This document shows, piece by piece, positions 4,768 through 6,016 of a DNA stretch of 6,016 nt. The notes beneath the pieces are model-generated. The model was not told the DNA's origin and searched no databases. It saw only the letters and a program-made list of their open reading frames with translations. The DNA is taken from contig JAHEOB010000376.1 of NCBI GenBank assembly GCA_018610095.1, positions 1 to 6,016 on the forward strand, written 5' to 3'. The position numbers and the translations under genes are program-made. The stretch's first letter is position 1. Every line of letters starts with the position of its first letter. This stretch comes from Halothece sp. MAG (GTDB taxonomy: Bacteria; Cyanobacteriota; Cyanobacteriia; Cyanobacteriales; Rubidibacteraceae).

Positions 4768-5715
4768 TTATTTCGATTGATAATTCTGTTTTCTGGAAGT
4801 CAGTTGAATATCTTCTAAGAGTCGTCGATTCGCTGCCATTAAATCAGCAATTAAACCAAAAATCCATAACTGAAATCCCATTAAAATTAAAATTGCCGTT
4901 AAAATTAAACTGGGAACGCGAGTTCGATCCGTCCCCATAAAAAAGAAAATTAACCAACGGACGCCTAATAAGAATCCTACACTAAACGGAATCGAACCTG
5001 CCATTAAAAAGAAACGAAGCGGTTTATACAACATAAAAATCCGAAGAATGGTTGTCATTGACCGCAAAATGTATTTGGGAGTGCTTGTTACTAAACGAGA
5101 AGGACGTAAATCTTGATTAACTCTAACGGTAACCGAGGTAATGGGAATGCCTTTTTGCCCTGCCTGAATAATCGTTTCTAAAGTATAAGTGTAGTTATCA
5201 AACACATTAATTTGGAGGGCAGCCTCTCGACTGAAAGCCCGAAAACCACTCGGGGCATCCGGAATGTTGGTATTACTTGCTAAACGAACCACATAACTGC
5301 CTAAGCGTTGTAAGGTTTTTTTGATGGGAGAAAAGTAGGGATTTTTAATAATTGGGCGTGCCCCAACAACGATCTGCGCTTGGTTTGATAAGATGGGTTC
5401 AATCAGATGAGGAATATCATCAGCACAATATTGATTATCCGCATCAGTGTTAACAATAATATCCGCCCCTGCTTCTAAACTGGCGTGTAACCCTGTCATG
5501 AACGTAGTGGCTAATCCTTGATTCTGAGAATGGCGCACAACATGATCCACACCACTGGCTTGGGCAACTTCGATGGTTTGATCGCGACTGCCATCATCTA
5601 TAATTAACCATTCGATTTCATCAACTCCTGGTAATTGGCGAGGTAAATCCGCTAAAGTGGCTCCCAAAGTGGCTTCTTCGTTATAGCAAGGGATTTGAAT
5701 CACCAGTTTTGTCAA
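4768..5715 (-). CDS. GT2-family glycosyltransferase, polyprenyl-phosphate type
   Basis: This is a membrane-anchored family 2 glycosyltransferase resembling dolichol/undecaprenyl-phosphate sugar transferases, 315 residues from the TTG at 5715. The catalytic GT-A domain has IPCYNEEATL (8-17), IIDDGSRDQT (38-47), the metal-binding NTDADNQY (Asp91/Asp93) and the lipid-phosphate-transferase-like stretch DAPSGFRAFSREAAL (153-167). Two hydrophobic helices at about 233-259 and 267-291 anchor it, followed by a short charged tail. The frame is open to an ATG at 5781, but that extension overlaps the end of the upstream ketosynthase. The sequence TAAGGAG, whose TAA is the ketosynthase stop, is a strong Shine-Dalgarno 7 nt before TTG 5715 (4 nt before GTG 5718), so translation very probably starts there, giving MTKLVIQIPCYNEE. 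The 11-nt gap implies one transcript with the ketosynthase. Sugar and acceptor are not readable from sequence. Confidence 0.88.
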   Translation of the reverse strand: MTKLVIQIPCYNEEATLGATLADLPRQLPGVDEIEWLIIDDGSRDQTIEVAQASGVDHVVRHSQNQGLATTFMTGLHASLEAGADIIVNTDADNQYCADDIPHLIEPILSNQAQIVVGARPIIKNPYFSPIKKTLQRLGSYVVRLASNTNIPDAPSGFRAFSREAALQINVFDNYTYTLETIIQAGQKGIPITSVTVRVNQDLRPSRLVTSTPKYILRSMTTILRIFMLYKPLRFFLMAGSIPFSVGFLLGVRWLIFFFMGTDRTRVPSLILTAILILMGFQLWIFGLIADLMAANRRLLEDIQLTSRKQNYQSK

Positions 5716-5721
5716 CACCTT

Positions 5722-5728
5722 TCTCCTT
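5722..5728 (-). promoter_or_regulatory. Shine-Dalgarno overlapping the ketosynthase stop
   Basis: On the minus strand TAAGGAG joins the TAA stop (5729-5727) of the ketosynthase to a strong ribosome-binding core. The TTG at 5715 follows the GGAG after 7 nt. This decides the glycosyltransferase start and suggests translational coupling. Confidence 0.6.
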
Positions 5729-6016
5729 AATGCCCTAAGATGATCGCGCCGTTTTGTCCACCAAATCCAAAGCTTAAACACAGGCTGTAATCAATGGGAT
5801 GCGCGATCGCGCTGCTTACTAGATTCAACGGAAATGCCGAATTTGTCAAGCCCACACAGGGGGGTAAAACTTGGTTTTGTAGTGCCATTAAGGTAAAGGC
5901 CACCCCAATGGCACTGGATGCCCCTAAGGTGTGCCCTGTTGCCCCTTTAGTGGAACTGACAGCAACGCTAGGGGAAAACAGTTCCTGAATTAATTGCGCT
6001 TCTCTGGCATCATTGA
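5727..6016 (-). CDS. Beta-ketoacyl-ACP synthase (KAS II-like), C-terminal part
   Basis: The window edge cuts this gene; 95 codons plus the stop remain. The thiolase-fold end is clear. NDAREAQLI leads to SSTKGATGHTLGASSAIG, which holds the conserved Lys and the second catalytic His of the Cys-His-His triad; then come LPPCVGL and the glycine-rich closing motif SFGFGGQNGAIILGH. The catalytic Cys and first His lie outside the window. Enzymes of this family condense acyl thioesters with malonyl-ACP. The Gln in FGFGGQN, where canonical housekeeping FabF proteins usually have His, together with LPPCVGL, suggests a paralogue rather than the main fatty-acid enzyme (inference). It is followed 11 nt later by a glycosyltransferase, so a role in a specialised lipid or glycolipid is possible. 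The run of six Cs encoding Pro-Pro keeps the frame intact. Confidence 0.88.
   Translation of the reverse strand, partial: NDAREAQLIQELFSPSVAVSSTKGATGHTLGASSAIGVAFTLMALQNQVLPPCVGLTNSAFPLNLVSSAIAHPIDYSLCLSFGFGGQNGAIILGH
5803..5810. repeat. HIP1 palindrome GCGATCGC
   Basis: This octamer is the highly iterated palindrome abundant in many cyanobacterial genomes. It lies inside the ketosynthase coding sequence. Shortened relatives such as GCGATCG or GCGATC occur at several other places (for example near 1683 and 1801). Confidence 0.8.

Noticed and set aside
5794..5988. Plus-strand open frame of 64 codons
   Set aside because: It is antisense to the well-supported ketosynthase coding sequence and reads like no known protein.
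5727..6016. Frameshift in the ketosynthase
   Set aside because: A first reading with seven Cs near Pro-Pro broke the frame; recounting gives six Cs and an uninterrupted frame.
1..6016. CRISPR array, tRNA or rRNA genes
   Set aside because: No regularly spaced direct repeats, cloverleaf-like segments or conserved rRNA stretches were seen on either strand.

Overview
The window looks like a cyanobacterial chromosome segment. The inferred markers are a palindromic GCGATCGC (HIP1) site at 5803-5810 with several partial copies, a secreted TPR protein of a type common in cyanobacteria, two stand-alone IS200/IS605-type TnpB genes and a 3-mercaptopyruvate-type sulfurtransferase. Genus cannot be named from the sequence alone.

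Layout. Positions 1-136 are a strongly structured leader or left end, followed by tnpB1 (+, 155-1327), whose right end stops at about 1348. Next is a signal-peptide TPR protein (-, 1345-2031). A second TnpB element follows on the minus strand (right end at about 2070, tnpB2 2108-3295, left-end motif 3378-3393). It abuts a sulfurtransferase gene (-, 3372-4268). A roughly 500-bp intergenic stretch (4269-4767) holds hairpins, a C/G-rich tract and a possible frameshifted gene remnant. The window ends with an operon-like pair on the minus strand: the last 95 codons of a beta-ketoacyl-ACP synthase (5727-6016, running off the edge), then a GT2 polyprenyl-phosphate-type glycosyltransferase (4768-5715) starting 11 nt after its stop.

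The most interesting arrangement is the pair of diverged but related TnpB elements facing each other tail to tail across one small TPR gene. Aligning the two right ends by eye gives a shared non-coding core and a common terminus, AGTTTAC. This predicts the 3' scaffold of each omega RNA (the TnpB guide RNA) and the first base of each guide. By that prediction guide 1 is antisense to the last codons of the TPR gene, and guide 2 is the sense strand of the TPR 5' leader. Both TnpBs keep the three RuvC acidic residues and a four-cysteine zinc ribbon, so they look like active nucleases rather than dead repressors. No TnpA is present, so any movement would need a transposase in trans.

The insertions appear to have been tolerated because they landed at gene ends. 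The sulfurtransferase now ends in about 14 residues encoded by the left end of element 2, and the TPR stop codon lies inside the terminal AGTTTAC of element 1. Sulfurtransferase, tnpB2 and TPR lie on one strand, so read-through from the element into the TPR gene is possible.
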